NCBI RefSeq assembly: GCF_003939025.1
Contig: NZ_RQIH01000005.1
Coordinates: forward strand, 186,001 to 250,000
Source: Rhizobium sophoriradicis
GTDB lineage: Bacteria > Pseudomonadota > Alphaproteobacteria > Rhizobiales > Rhizobiaceae
Reading direction: 5' to 3'
Length of the DNA: 64,000 nucleotides
The translations under genes were made by a program, and so were the position numbers. This document shows positions 47,836 to 58,128 of the stretch, in pieces (positions within the stretch are counted from its first letter, which is position 1; each line of letters opens with the position of its first letter). The notes under the pieces were generated by a model. The model was given only the letters and a program-made list of their open reading frames with translations, was not told where the DNA came from and did not search any database.

Positions 47836-47974
47836 CTAAATCTCCTTTATGCGATCTGCATGCTGCCGAAAGGCGGCGTCTTCAAGGCGTTGCGATCGGC
47901 CCGCGAGAGGAAACGGCTTTGCTGCGATCGGGTTTCCGCAGTAGCGGCCGTATCTGAAATATATGGCTGTTATC

Positions 47975-50656
47975 TCAGCGGTCGAGGATGTCGTCTTCTG
48001 TGGGAACGAGGATTTCGCGTTTGCCGGCATGGTTGGCCGGCCCGATGATGCCCTCCTTCTCCATGCGCTCGATCAGCGAGGCGGCTCTGTTATAGCCGAT
48101 GCCGAGACGGCGCTGCACATAGGAGGTTGAGGCCTTGCCGTCACGCAGCACGACGGCGACGGCCTGATCATAGGGATCTTCCGAATCCGAAAGGTTCGAC
48201 GTGCCGGCCGGTCCGCCGCCGCCATAATCGCCATCCTCGTCGTCATCGGCGGTAATCGCGTCGAGATATTGCGGCGAGCCCTGCGTCTTCAGGTAGGAGA
48301 CGATCTCTTCGACCTCGACATCCGAGACGAATGGGCCATGCACGCGCTGGATGCGCCCGCCGCCGGCCATGTAGAGCATGTCGCCCATGCCGAGCAGCTG
48401 CTCGGCACCCTGTTCGCCGAGGATGGTGCGGCTGTCGATCTTCGAGGTGACCTGGAAGGAGATGCGGGTCGGGAAGTTCGCCTTGATCGTGCCGGTGATG
48501 ACGTCGACGGAAGGGCGCTGCGTCGCCATGATCACATGTATGCCGGCCGCACGCGCCATCTGCGCCAGGCGCTGGACGGCGCCTTCGATGTCCTTGCCGG
48601 CGACCATCATCAGGTCGGCCATCTCGTCGATGATGACGACGATATAGGGCATCGGCCTCAGGTCGAACTCTTCGGTCTCGTACATCGCCTCGCCGGTATG
48701 GCGGTCGAAGCCGGTCTGCACCGTGCGCGAGATCACCTCGCCCTTCGACAAGGCCTGTTCGACACGGGTATTGAAGCCGTCGATATTGCGCACGCCGATC
48801 TTCGACATCTTCTTGTAGCGCTCTTCCATCTCGCGGACGGTCCATTTGAGCGCGACGACGGCCTTCTTCGGATCGGTGACGACAGGCGAAAGCAGGTGCG
48901 GAATGCCGTCATAGACGGAGAGTTCGAGCATCTTCGGATCGATCATGATCAGCCGGCACTGTTCCGGCGTCATGCGGTAGAGCAGCGACAGGATCATCGT
49001 GTTGATGGCGACTGACTTGCCCGAGCCGGTGGTGCCGGCGACGAGCAGATGCGGCATCTTGGCGAGATCGGCAATGACGGCTTCGCCGCCGATCGTCTTA
49101 CCGAGCGCCATGGCGAGCTTGGCCTTGCTGCCGTCGAAATCCCGGGAGGCGATCAACTCGCGCAGGAATACGGTCTCGCGCGTCTGGTTCGGCAGTTCGA
49201 TGCCGATCGCATTGCGGCCGGGAACGACGGCGACGCGGGCGGCAATGGCGCTCATCGACCGGGCGATGTCGTCGGCAAGGCCGATGACCCGCGACGACTT
49301 GATGCCGGGCGCCGGCTCCAGTTCGTAAAGCGTGACGACGGGGCCGGGACGAACATGGATGATCTCACCCTTGACGCCGAAATCTTCGAGCACGCCCTCA
49401 AGCATGCGGGCATTCTGCTCCAGCGCGTCGGCCGACAACGTTGAATCGCGGACCACGTTCCTCGGTTCGGCGAGCAGGTGCATCGAGGGCAGCTGAAAAC
49501 CCTCAGGACGAATGAACGAACCCTGCGCCTCGCGCTCGATGCGAGCGCCGGGTTTTGGACGCGAGATCGCGGGCACGACGCGAGGTTCCGGCTTGCCGAT
49601 GGCTTTCGCCGGCGCGCGGATCATCCAGTCGTCGTCATCGTCGTCGGGCAGGATATCGGCCGGGCGCGGCGGCATGTCGGTATCGAAGGGCGGATCGTCG
49701 TCCTCATCCTCGTCGTCGATGGAAAGCGACGGCGCGGCGACGACGCGCCGCGGCGAAGCCGCCCTCGCCCCCATCGATGGCTCCATCGACGGTTCCATGC
49801 GCTCGCCGCGCACGGCCGGCGCCTTGGCGCGCACCGGTTCGTTCAGCGTGCCGAATTCATCATCGTTGAAATCATAGGGTGATTCGAAATCGCCCTGGCG
49901 CCGCTTGCGCGGTCCCATGCCGAGGAGCCGACGCAGCCGCCCCTGGCTCATATACCAGGCATGTGTCATCGCGCCGCTGAAAGCGACCCAGCGCGACTCC
50001 TCTTTCTCGTCTTCGTCTCCGACGACCCGCGCCTTGCTTGTCGTCTCGACGTAATCGTCCTCGATTTCGTCATCAGCTTCGCTGCGGCCGACGAGGCCTG
50101 ATGCAAACAGCATCATCCAGGCAGTCGGTACGGCAAAGATGCAGCCGACGACCATGGCGAAGGTGCCGGTGGGATAGGCGCCGACGAAGAGCGCGGGAAA
50201 ACGCAGGATCATATCGCCGACGACGCCGCCGATGCCGTTCGGGATCGGCCAAGTGAGCGGCGGCGGAAAACAGCCGATGACGGCGGAGGAAAGCACCGAA
50301 CCGGCAAACCAGGCGCCGATGCGGGCGGGAATGCGGCTGAAGCTGCGGCCCGAGATCATCGTCAGCGCCCAGGCGACGATCGGCAGCATCGAAACGACGC
50401 TGGCAAGCCCGAGGAACTGCATGACGATATCGGCAAAGGCAGCGCCGCTGTAGCCGAGGATATTCGTCGGCAGGTTGGCGGTGGCATAGGAATAGCTCGG
50501 ATCCGCGACGTTCCATGTCGCCAGCGCCGCGACGCAGAACGCCAGCAGCAGAAAGATCGCAAAGCCGATGAGCGCCTGGATCTGCCGCAGCATGAATGCC
50601 GAGAAGGAGAACCGATCCGGACGGCCATCCATCGCCGGCGACGTGCTTCTTGCCAT
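47975..50656 (-). CDS. ftsK: DNA translocase FtsK
   Basis: The 893-residue septal protein has four N-terminal membrane helices (about residues 25-190), an acidic/proline-rich linker (about 195-410), the RecA-like motor with Walker [10 protein letters not shown] (about 535) and Walker [12 protein letters not shown], and a C-terminal winged-helix gamma domain ([20 protein letters not shown]) that reads KOPS sites. It pumps DNA and activates XerCD during division. ATG at 50656 is chosen because an extension to 50782 lacks similarity. Confidence 0.97.
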   Translation of the reverse strand: MARSTSPAMDGRPDRFSFSAFMLRQIQALIGFAIFLLLAFCVAALATWNVADPSYSYATANLPTNILGYSGAAFADIVMQFLGLASVVSMLPIVAWALTMISGRSFSRIPARIGAWFAGSVLSSAVIGCFPPPLTWPIPNGIGGVVGDMILRFPALFVGAYPTGTFAMVVGCIFAVPTAWMMLFASGLVGRSEADDEIEDDYVETTSKARVVGDEDEKEESRWVAFSGAMTHAWYMSQGRLRRLLGMGPRKRRQGDFESPYDFNDDEFGTLNEPVRAKAPAVRGERMEPSMEPSMGARAASPRRVVAAPSLSIDDEDEDDDPPFDTDMPPRPADILPDDDDDDWMIRAPAKAIGKPEPRVVPAISRPKPGARIEREAQGSFIRPEGFQLPSMHLLAEPRNVVRDSTLSADALEQNARMLEGVLEDFGVKGEIIHVRPGPVVTLYELEPAPGIKSSRVIGLADDIARSMSAIAARVAVVPGRNAIGIELPNQTRETVFLRELIASRDFDGSKAKLAMALGKTIGGEAVIADLAKMPHLLVAGTTGSGKSVAINTMILSLLYRMTPEQCRLIMIDPKMLELSVYDGIPHLLSPVVTDPKKAVVALKWTVREMEERYKKMSKIGVRNIDGFNTRVEQALSKGEVISRTVQTGFDRHTGEAMYETEEFDLRPMPYIVVIIDEMADLMMVAGKDIEGAVQRLAQMARAAGIHVIMATQRPSVDVITGTIKANFPTRISFQVTSKIDSRTILGEQGAEQLLGMGDMLYMAGGGRIQRVHGPFVSDVEVEEIVSYLKTQGSPQYLDAITADDDEDGDYGGGGPAGTSNLSDSEDPYDQAVAVVLRDGKASTSYVQRRLGIGYNRAASLIERMEKEGIIGPANHAGKREILVPTEDDILDR

Positions 50657-50794
50657 GTGTCTAACCCGTCCACTGCCTGAGGGCATGCGAATCACCGAAG
50701 CTTCGCCATGCCAAAATGCGTCCGCTCTACCTAACCAGAACGGGGTTAAAGCGATATTAACCATGCATGGCTGGACGTGCATTCCGAACAGGGA

Positions 50795-50829
50795 AATAAA
50801 AAAGGCCCGAACCTTGAAAGGTCCGGGCC
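50795..50829 (-). terminator. Rho-independent terminator of amtB
   Basis: On the minus strand GGCCCGGACC (complement of 50820-50829) and GGTTCGGGCC (complement of 50804-50813) form a 10-bp stem with one wobble, followed by TTTTTTATTT. It lies about 80 bp beyond the amtB stop. Confidence 0.9.
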
Positions 50830-50906
50830 GAATGCGGTCTATGGTTAGATAGGCCGCGACGGGCCGTGAAGCGGCGCCCTTCTGCCGGGCGCCGCAAACC
50901 CTTTGA

Positions 50907-52340
50907 TCAAGACGAGTGGTAGGCGGCTTCGCCGTGGGTCGAAAGGTCGAGACCTTCGCGCTCGGCCTCGACGCTGACGCGCAGGCCGACGACGACGTCG
51001 ACGATCTTGTAAAGGATCGCCGAACCGATGCCCGACCACAGTAGCGTCGTCAGCACGCCCTTGGCCTGAGCCCAGACCTGGGTTGCCGTGCCGGCATAGG
51101 AGGCGGCGAAATCGGCTGTCGAATAATCGACGATGCCTGCACCGCCCAGCGCCGGGTTGACGAGGATACCGGTGCCGAGAGCGCCGATGATGCCGCCGAC
51201 GCAATGCACGCCGAAGACATCGAGGCTGTCGTCGTAGTTGAACTTGTTCTTCACGACGTCGACGAAGAAGTAGCAGACCGGCGAAACGATCAGGCCGAGA
51301 ACGATCGAGCCCATTGGGCCGGCAAAGCCGGCCGCAGGGGTGATGGCGACGAGACCGGCGACGGCACCCGAAGCACCGCCGAGCATCGAAGCCTTGCCGC
51401 GGGTGAGGCTTTCGATGATGCACCAGGACACGGCGGCGGCTGCCGTCGCAACGAAGGTGTTGATCATGGCGAGCGAGGCATAGCCATTGGCTTCGAGGTT
51501 GGAGCCGGCGTTGAAGCCGAACCAGCCGACCCAGAGCAGCGAGGCGCCGACCATGGTCAGCGTCATCGAGTGCGGAGCCATGATTTCCTTCTTATAACCG
51601 GTGCGCTTGCCGAGCATGATGGCGCCGACGAGGCCGGCAATACCCGCATTGATGTGAACGACCGTGCCGCCGGCGAAATCGATTGCGCCGTAGGAGAAGA
51701 TCAGACCGGACGGCGAGGTGTAGGAGCTCGGACCGCCCCAGAACCAGACCATGTGCGCCATCGGGAAGTAGATGAAGGTAACCCAGAGCACGACGAAGAG
51801 CATGACGGCCGAGAACTTGATGCGCTCGGCGAAGGCGCCGACGATCAGGCCGGGCGTGATGCAGGCGAAGGTCATCTGGAAGACGATGAAGGTGTATTCG
51901 GGAATGGCGACACCCTTCGAGAAGGTTTCGACGAGCGACGAGGTGTTGACGCCGGCAAGGAACGCCTTTGAGAAGCCGCCGACGAAGCTGTTCAGCGAGC
52001 CGCCGTCGGTGAAGGCGAGGGAATAGCCGTAGGTCACCCAGAGCAGCGCCACGACGGCGGTGATCATGAAGACCTGCATCAGCACGGAGAGCATGTTCTT
52101 GGCGCGGACGAGACCGCCGTAGAACAGCGCCAGGCCGGGGATGGTCATCAGCAGGACGAGCGCCGAGGAGATGAGCATCCAGGCATTGTCACCCTTGTCC
52201 ATGGTGAAGGCCGGGGCGGCGGCAGCGGCCGTGGTGGCGGCGGGCGCAGCCTCCTGCGCGAAAGCGACAACCGGCGCCAGAAGCGCAGCTGTTGCTGCGC
52301 AGATCAGCGCAAAGGGGGAAGAAAACTTCGAAGTCGACAT
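50907..52340 (-). CDS. amtB: Ammonium transporter AmtB
   Basis: The 477-residue protein has an N-terminal signal-like helix and low-complexity alanine stretch, then 11 transmembrane helices. Ammonium-path residues are visible: [14 protein letters not shown] (Asp and first His) and [16 protein letters not shown] (second His). It forms a trimer inhibited by GlnK. ATG at 52340 is chosen; an extension would run into glnK. It lies 25 bp downstream of glnK, the conserved glnK-amtB nitrogen-limitation operon, and ends at a terminator. Confidence 0.97.
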   Translation of the reverse strand: MSTSKFSSPFALICAATAALLAPVVAFAQEAAPAATTAAAAAPAFTMDKGDNAWMLISSALVLLMTIPGLALFYGGLVRAKNMLSVLMQVFMITAVVALLWVTYGYSLAFTDGGSLNSFVGGFSKAFLAGVNTSSLVETFSKGVAIPEYTFIVFQMTFACITPGLIVGAFAERIKFSAVMLFVVLWVTFIYFPMAHMVWFWGGPSSYTSPSGLIFSYGAIDFAGGTVVHINAGIAGLVGAIMLGKRTGYKKEIMAPHSMTLTMVGASLLWVGWFGFNAGSNLEANGYASLAMINTFVATAAAAVSWCIIESLTRGKASMLGGASGAVAGLVAITPAAGFAGPMGSIVLGLIVSPVCYFFVDVVKNKFNYDDSLDVFGVHCVGGIIGALGTGILVNPALGGAGIVDYSTADFAASYAGTATQVWAQAKGVLTTLLWSGIGSAILYKIVDVVVGLRVSVEAEREGLDLSTHGEAAYHSS

Positions 52341-52365
52341 TGAAAAAAGCTCCTTGATCTGCCGC

Positions 52366-52722
<357 letters not shown>

Positions 52723-52788
52723 TTATCCTCGGCACGGAGCCGACTCTCCTTGCCGCTGACGTTCCTGAACAGCGACCGGCGTTATACA

Positions 52789-52804
52789 TTCAAAGGACGT
52801 GCCA
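52789..52804 (-). promoter_or_regulatory. Sigma-54 (-24/-12) promoter of glnK-amtB
   Basis: On the minus strand the 16 bases read TGGCACG, four spacer bases, then TTGAA, against the consensus TGGCACG-N4-TTGCW. The -24 element is a perfect match and spacing is correct. Position, 85 nt before the glnK start, fits nitrogen-limitation expression through NtrC. An NtrC site further upstream was not clearly seen. Confidence 0.88.
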
Positions 52805-52926
52805 GATTCGTGGCTCGATATAAGGTATTGAAATACATAGATTAAATCAAATGACGCCAATAAACAGGCAGATGATTGAGCAATAAGCGCACAAATAATG
52901 CCCAAAATTCGAAATATGCCTATTAT

Positions 52927-53810
52927 TTATTCATTTGCCTTTTTACGAATCAAACCTTCCTGGGCGACCGAGGCGACGAGCAGTCCCGACCGGGTAAACA
53001 GGCTCCCGCGTGTCAGCCCTCTGGCGCCGGAAGCCGATGGGCTATCCTGCGTATAGAGCAGCCAGTCGTCGAGCTTGCAGGGCCGATGGAACCACATGGA
53101 GTGATCGAGGCTCGCCACCTGCAGGCTCTGATCGAAGATCGACGTACCATGCGCATAAAGCGACGTGTCGAGCAGCGTCATGTCGGAGAGATAGGCAAGC
53201 ACCGCCGCCTGGTAGCGCCGATCGTCGGGAACCGGGCCGGTGGCGCGCACCCAGACGTCCTGTTTGGGGTCGAGCTTCTTGTCGGAAAAATAGTGCGTCA
53301 GCGAGACCGGACGGATTTCGATCGGCCGCTCGCGCTGCCAGTATTTCGGATCGCCTCCGGCGCATGCGCGAGATATTGTTCCTTGATCTGCTGCTCGCCG
53401 AGCAGCGCCTCCGGCATCTGCACCTCGGGCATGACGATCTGGTGGTCGAAGCCGAGCTCTTCCAGCTGGAAAGAGGCCGACAACGCGAAGATCGCCCTGC
53501 CGTGCTGGATCGCGACGACACGCCTGGTATTGAAGCTCGATCCGTCGCGGATGCGCTCCACCTGATAGATGATCGGCACCGAGGGATCTCCGGGCCGCAT
53601 GAAATAGGCGTGCAGCGAATGGACGAAACGCTCAGCCTCGATGGTGCGCTGCGCCGCCATCAGCGCCTGGCCGATCACCTGCCCGCCGAAGACCCGCTGC
53701 CATCCCGCCTGAGGGCTGCGGCCACGGAAGATGTCGACCTCGATCGGCTCCAGATCGAGCGTCGCAAGCAGCCTCTCCATCGCCGAAGGCCCTGATGTCT
53801 CGCGCGTCAT
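52927..53810 (-). pseudogene. tesB: Acyl-CoA thioesterase II (TesB), frameshifted
   Basis: The N-terminal hotdog domain is read from ATG 53810 (MTRETSGPSAMERLL) through RVFGGQVIGQALMAAQRT to LAHAPEAIR, then frame is lost at about 53346-53350 in an ATCCGAAATAC stretch that lacks one base. Continuing in the next frame gives YWQRERPIEIRPVSL and the second hotdog with LDHSMWFHRP and SVAQEG, to 52927. Combined length (about 294 codons) matches TesB. The shifted product would end at 53298 and lose the catalytic second domain. A sequencing error is equally possible. Confidence 0.8.
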
Positions 53811-53894
53811 TTTGTATGCCTCCCGGCGGTAGGAAGTGAGGTTGCGATGATCTATATAGATCACATCTGAGGCACAAGGTACGGGAGCGGCGCG

Positions 53895-55109
53895 ATGCTT
53901 GATATGCTGGTTGTGGGCGGGGGCTATGTCGGCCTTTCCGCGGCCGTCGCGGTCAAGCAGGCAGCGCCGCATCTGAAAGTCTCGGTGGTCGAGGCCGCCC
54001 CCGAACATGTCTGGAGAAACGATACGCGGGCTTCTGCCATCATCGCCGCGGCGGCGAAGATGCTTCAGGTCTTCGGCGTCTGGGACGAGATCGAGCCGGA
54101 GGCCCAGCCGATCACCAAGATGATCGTCACCGATTCCAGGACCTCGGATCCGGTGCGACCGGTGTTTCTGACCTTCGACGGTGAAGTGGCCGAAGGCCGG
54201 CCCTTCGCCCACATGATCCCCAACGTCGCCATGGTCGCGGCACTGCGCGGCACCTGCGAACGACTCGGCATCGACATCCGCCACGGACTTGGTGCGACGG
54301 AGCTCAAAACTGGGGACAGTCATGCCACCGTCATGCTTTCGGACGGCAGCACGCTGGAATCCCGGCTGGTGGTGGCCTGCGACGGCGTGCGCTCGAAGCT
54401 GCGTGATCTCGTCGGCATCAGGACCGTCACCTGGGACTACGGCCAGTCCGGCATTGTCGCGACCGTCGAACATGAGCGGCCGCATGAGGGTTGCGCCGAG
54501 GAGCATTTCCTGCCGGCCGGCCCCTTCGCCATCCTGCCGCTCAGGAACAACCGTTCTTCGCTGGTCTGGACCGAGCGCACGCATGATGCCGATCGGCTGG
54601 TGGCCGCCGACGAGCTGGTCTTCGAGGAGGAACTGGAACGCCGCTTCGGGCACAAACTCGGGGCGCTGAAGGTCATTGGCGACAAGCGCGCCTTTCCGCT
54701 CGGCCTGACGCTGGCCCGCGCCTTCGTCGCTCCGCGTTTCGCGCTCGCCGGCGACGCCGCCCACGGCATCCATCCGATATCAGGACAAGGCTTAAACCTC
54801 GGCTTCAAGGATGTGGCGGCGCTGGCCGAAACCATCGTGGAAGCCGATCGTCTCGGCCTCGATATCGGTTCGATCAACATTCTCGAGCGCTACCAGACCT
54901 GGCGGCGCTTCGATACCTTCCGCATGGGCGTGACGACCGACGTGCTGAACCGGCTCTTCTCCAATGATGCAATGCCGATCCGCGTCGCCCGCGATGTCGG
55001 CCTCGGCATTGTCGACCGGCTGCCGCGCCTCAAATCCTTCTTCATCGGCCAGGCGGCCGGAACGACGGCGAAGGACAACCCGCGCCTGCTGACCGGCCAG
55101 ACGATCTAA
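53895..55109 (+). CDS. FAD-dependent ubiquinone hydroxylase (UbiH/UbiF/COQ6 family)
   Basis: The 404-residue flavoprotein has the dinucleotide motif VVGGGYVGLS near residue 6, the DG motif VACDGVRSKLRDL near residue 160, and the FAD GD motif FALAGDAAHGIHPISGQGLNLGFKD near residue 285. Family knowledge: members hydroxylate the ring of ubiquinone precursors; in alphaproteobacteria one enzyme may cover more than one position. Regiospecificity cannot be read here. It is divergent from tesB, with 84 bp between starts. Confidence 0.92.
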   Translation: MLDMLVVGGGYVGLSAAVAVKQAAPHLKVSVVEAAPEHVWRNDTRASAIIAAAAKMLQVFGVWDEIEPEAQPITKMIVTDSRTSDPVRPVFLTFDGEVAEGRPFAHMIPNVAMVAALRGTCERLGIDIRHGLGATELKTGDSHATVMLSDGSTLESRLVVACDGVRSKLRDLVGIRTVTWDYGQSGIVATVEHERPHEGCAEEHFLPAGPFAILPLRNNRSSLVWTERTHDADRLVAADELVFEEELERRFGHKLGALKVIGDKRAFPLGLTLARAFVAPRFALAGDAAHGIHPISGQGLNLGFKDVAALAETIVEADRLGLDIGSINILERYQTWRRFDTFRMGVTTDVLNRLFSNDAMPIRVARDVGLGIVDRLPRLKSFFIGQAAGTTAKDNPRLLTGQTI

Positions 55110-55127
55110 AGACAAGGATGAAAAGCG

Positions 55128-55316
55128 CTACTCGTCGAGGCGCCTCGCCTCGGACACCAGCATGATCGGGATACCGTCGCGGATCGGATAGGCAAGATGC
55201 GCCTTTTCCGAAACCAGCTCATTGTGTTCGCGATCATAGGACAGCCGGCCCTTCGAGAGCGGGCAGACCAGGAGCTCCAGCAGTTTCGGATCGACGCGGC
55301 TCAGTTTTTCGTCCAT
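55128..55316 (-). CDS. Trm112-like (UPF0434) small protein
   Basis: The 62-residue protein reads [24 protein letters not shown] then [12 protein letters not shown], the Trm112/YcaR pattern. In eukaryotes Trm112 activates methyltransferases; bacterial members often have an unclear role and here only one cysteine remains of the zinc site. It starts 9 bp after the Lon-N gene stop on the same strand and is convergent with the ubiquinone hydroxylase gene. Confidence 0.9.
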   Translation of the reverse strand: MDEKLSRVDPKLLELLVCPLSKGRLSYDREHNELVSEKAHLAYPIRDGIPIMLVSEARRLDE

Positions 55317-55325
55317 GGCCGAAGT

Positions 55326-55997
55326 TTACTGCAGAACCGTGTCGGAGTCACCGAAGACCCGCGCCAGCACGATTTCGGTAATGGCGATCAGCGTCTCGGC
55401 CCGCGTCTTGAGATCGGGCGCCTCCAGCAGAGCCTGTTTTTCGGCCGGTCCGAAGGGCGACATCATAGCGAGCGAATTGACCAGCGTCAGATTGCTCGCC
55501 CGCTCGACGCTCTCCCAGTCGGCCTCCAGCTTGTTGGCATCGAGATAGGCTTTGAAGGCGGTGAGCAGGGCGGTGCGATCGACCGCCTCCTCCTCGTTCT
55601 CCGCCGAGAGGTCGGCGATGAAAGGCGCGATCCGAAAGGTGCGGAACGGATTGCCGGTTACCTTCTCTTCGAGCAGCCGGAAGCGGCAGACGCCGGTCAG
55701 CGACACGATATAGCGCCCGTCGCCGGTCTCGGCGAAGGAGGTGATTCGCCCGAGGCAGCCGACGGTGGCAAGACTGGGCTCGTGCCCCTTGTCCTCATGG
55801 TCGCCGAGCGCCGGTTGCACCATGCCGATCAGCCGGTTTCCGGCAAGCGCTGCATCCAGCATCGTCAGATAACGCGGCTCGAAGATGTTGAGAGGAAGCT
55901 GTCCGGCCGGCAGGAGGAGGGCCCCGGGCAGCGGGAAGACGGCGATGGCATCGGGCAGATCGCCCGGCTTCAGGTATCTGGCATTACCGACTTGCAT
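55326..55997 (-). CDS. Lon N-terminal (substrate-binding) domain protein
   Basis: The 223-residue protein is a stand-alone LON-N (PUA-like) domain: IAVFPLPGALLLPAGQLPLNIFEPRYL near residue 22 and LIGMVQP, GCLGRI. It lacks AAA+ and protease domains. The function of stand-alone members is unknown. ATG at 55997 (MQVGNARYL) is chosen over 56012 because similarity starts there. It lies between the CnoX-like and Trm112-like genes, 91 and 9 bp away. Confidence 0.9.
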   Translation of the reverse strand: MQVGNARYLKPGDLPDAIAVFPLPGALLLPAGQLPLNIFEPRYLTMLDAALAGNRLIGMVQPALGDHEDKGHEPSLATVGCLGRITSFAETGDGRYIVSLTGVCRFRLLEEKVTGNPFRTFRIAPFIADLSAENEEEAVDRTALLTAFKAYLDANKLEADWESVERASNLTLVNSLAMMSPFGPAEKQALLEAPDLKTRAETLIAITEIVLARVFGDSDTVLQ

Positions 55998-56088
55998 GAA
56001 ACCGTCCCGCATTCTTGTAAACGGGCATGCCCGTTCTGACGAGAATGTGGTGCCCCCGCTTAAAAACGCAAGGGCCGATATTCTAATC

Positions 56089-57063
56089 TTAGGAGAACAG
56101 CATCGCCGAAAGCTTGCGGCGGGCGGCAACCGTCGCCGGATCCTTGAAACCCCAAACCTCGAAGAACTGCAGAAGCTGGCGGCGCGCGCCGTCATCGTCG
56201 AAGCTGCGGTCTTTGCGCATGATCTGAAGCAGATGTTCGGCCGCCTCGTCGCGCCGGCCTTCGACGTTGAGGATCTTGGCGAGCTTCAGCCGCGCTTCGT
56301 GATTGTCGGGATCGGCAGCCAGGTCACGTTCGAGGGCAACGGGGTCGCCGAGCTTGCGCGCCTCCTCGATCTGGTCGAGCTTCTTCAAGACAGCTTGGAT
56401 GCCGGCATCTTTCGAGAGCTCCTCCGGCAGATCAGTCAGAGTTTCGCGCGCCCGCTCATGCTGGTTGGCAGCGATCATGCATTCGGCCATGCCGGCAAGC
56501 GCCTTGGCATTTTCGGGATCGGCCTGCATCACCGCGGCGTAAAGCTGAGCGGCCTCATTGATCTTGCCGGCGGCCAGCAGTTCTGCCGCTTCCACAAGCA
56601 CGGCTTCGATCTCGGCGGCCTCGTCGGCGCCGGCCGGGCCGGCGATGCGGTCGATGAATTGCTGGACCTGGCTTTCCGGCACCGCCCCCATGAAGCCGTC
56701 GGCGGGACGGCCGTTGACGAAGGCGATGACGGCCGGAATCGATTGAATACCGAGCTGGCCGGCAATCGAGGGATGGTCGTCGATGTTCATCTTGACCAGC
56801 CGAACGCGGCCCTTGGCTTCGTTGACCACCTTCTCCAGGACCGGTGTCAGCTGCTTGCACGGGCCACACCAGGGCGCCCAGAAATCGACCAGCACCGGCT
56901 GTTTACGTGATTCCTCGATGACGTCCTTGCCGAAATTGGCGGTCGTCGTGTCGGTGATGTAGCTGCCGGCCGCAGCCGCGGGTGCAGGCTGAGCGCCGAA
57001 GCTTGTCGTCGCCGTCATCTGATTTCCGAAGGAACCGTTATAGGGGTTGTCGCTGCCGCTCAT
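56089..57063 (-). CDS. Thioredoxin with TPR tail (CnoX/YbbN-like chaperedoxin)
   Basis: The 324-residue protein has a thioredoxin domain with active site WAPWCGPCKQL near residue 72 and a C-terminal tetratricopeptide-like helical half (about residues 170-324). E. coli CnoX has this layout and protects clients from bleach oxidation, passing them to GroEL; E. coli CnoX lacks the full CxxC while this one keeps CGPC. A 40-residue low-complexity N-terminus precedes the domain. Gene lies in a minus-strand run with ProXp upstream. Confidence 0.92.
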   Translation of the reverse strand: MSGSDNPYNGSFGNQMTATTSFGAQPAPAAAAGSYITDTTTANFGKDVIEESRKQPVLVDFWAPWCGPCKQLTPVLEKVVNEAKGRVRLVKMNIDDHPSIAGQLGIQSIPAVIAFVNGRPADGFMGAVPESQVQQFIDRIAGPAGADEAAEIEAVLVEAAELLAAGKINEAAQLYAAVMQADPENAKALAGMAECMIAANQHERARETLTDLPEELSKDAGIQAVLKKLDQIEEARKLGDPVALERDLAADPDNHEARLKLAKILNVEGRRDEAAEHLLQIMRKDRSFDDDGARRQLLQFFEVWGFKDPATVAARRKLSAMLFS

Positions 57064-57117
57064 AGGTATCTCCCGCCGCCGATCCTGCCGGCATCATTGT
57101 AGCGCTAAAATCGTATG

Positions 57118-57627
57118 TCAGGACGTCACTTTCAAGACAAGCGGCTTATGTCCCGTCGCTTCCATGAAACGGACGAGGTCGCCGCTTGCAATCGATGTCG
57201 TCGCGTCGTTGGAGAGCGGATGGCAGTTAACGGTCTCCTCAGCCATCAGATCGGTATCGAGCACGAAGGTGACATTTCCTGCCGTATCGTTGATTGCGCC
57301 GAAGGCGGTGACCGCGCCGGGAATGACACCGAGATATTCCATCAGCTTCTCCGCCCTACCGAAGGAAACCCGGCCGGATCCGCCGATAAGGGTGTGAACC
57401 TGCTTAAGGTCGACCTCGGCATTCTCCTCCACGGTCAGCAGAAAATACCTGTCCTTCTTGTCCTTGATGAAGAGATTCTTGGTGTGGCCGCCGGGGATCT
57501 CGTCGCGCAGCGCAACCGATTCTGCCACGGTGAAAACAGGCGCGTGATCGACCGTCTTATGGGCGATGCCGAGCCCGTCGAGAAAGGCAAACAGATCGTC
57601 TTTCGTCTTGGGCGTGTTTTCGGGCAT
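57118..57627 (-). CDS. Prolyl-tRNA deacylase-like editing protein (YbaK/ProXp family)
   Basis: The 169-residue protein has the YbaK fold: TVDHAPVFTVAESVALRDEIPG near residue 25, GGHTKNLFIKDKK near residue 46 with the conserved Lys, and GAVTAFGAIND near residue 103. The family hydrolyses mis-charged tRNAs such as Ala-tRNA-Pro. GGHTKNLF is the feature seen in ProXp-ala/PrdX. It lies 54 bp upstream of the CnoX-like gene on the same strand. Confidence 0.9.
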   Translation of the reverse strand: MPENTPKTKDDLFAFLDGLGIAHKTVDHAPVFTVAESVALRDEIPGGHTKNLFIKDKKDRYFLLTVEENAEVDLKQVHTLIGGSGRVSFGRAEKLMEYLGVIPGAVTAFGAINDTAGNVTFVLDTDLMAEETVNCHPLSNDATTSIASGDLVRFMEATGHKPLVLKVTS

Positions 57628-57881
57628 CGGGCAATCCGTTGGTGGCGAGGAAAAAGTAAGGCGTCCTGATTAAGTCCGTCCAGATCATTTGGCAATCTTC
57701 GCCACCGACGCCCTACCCCCACATTTGCGGCCTTTCCTCCGGGCTCATGCGACCGCACGAATTTTTCTTCGTCTCTTCGTCATTTCCCTGTTGCATTTGA
57801 AAATCCGTTAGGCCATATAGCGCCCGTCGCCACGAGGCGGCGCCCACGGTCCAACGACTACCCCGGACCGATGCGGATTGA

Positions 57882-57956
57882 GCGGGTGTAGCTCAGGGGT
57901 AGAGCACAACCTTGCCAAGGTTGGGGTCGAGGGTTCGAATCCCTTCGCCCGCTCCA
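57882..57956 (+). tRNA. tRNA-Gly (GCC)
   Basis: The acceptor stem GCGGGTG pairs with CGCCCGC (one G-U), the D arm is GCTC/GAGC, the anticodon stem CAACC/GGTTG encloses TTGCCAA, and the T arm contains GGTTCGAATCC. Anticodon GCC is at 57914-57916. CCA is encoded at 57954-57956. The 3' end was checked as a possible integration site, but no integrase follows. Confidence 0.97.
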
Positions 57957-58128
57957 GTTTTCCCAGCATCATATAGAAGACGCGGCAGCAGACTGTCCTT
58001 GTGACATCGATGACAACCTCGTTGCGAACGGGTCTTATGCAAACGCTTGTCGCTGCCTGCTCTCGGCATAGGTGGCGTCAGTCACCTCATAGCGATGTCC
58101 TTTCCGTTGGTGAAATCGGCTATGCGGC

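Noticed and set aside
52805..52920. NtrC binding site upstream of the glnK sigma-54 promoter
   Set aside because: Partial GCGCAC-like words occur near 52887-52892, but no convincing GCAC-N-GTGC dyad was seen.
57957..58128. Attachment-site repeat or integrase after tRNA-Gly
   Set aside because: No copy of the tRNA 3' end and no integrase were seen in the window.
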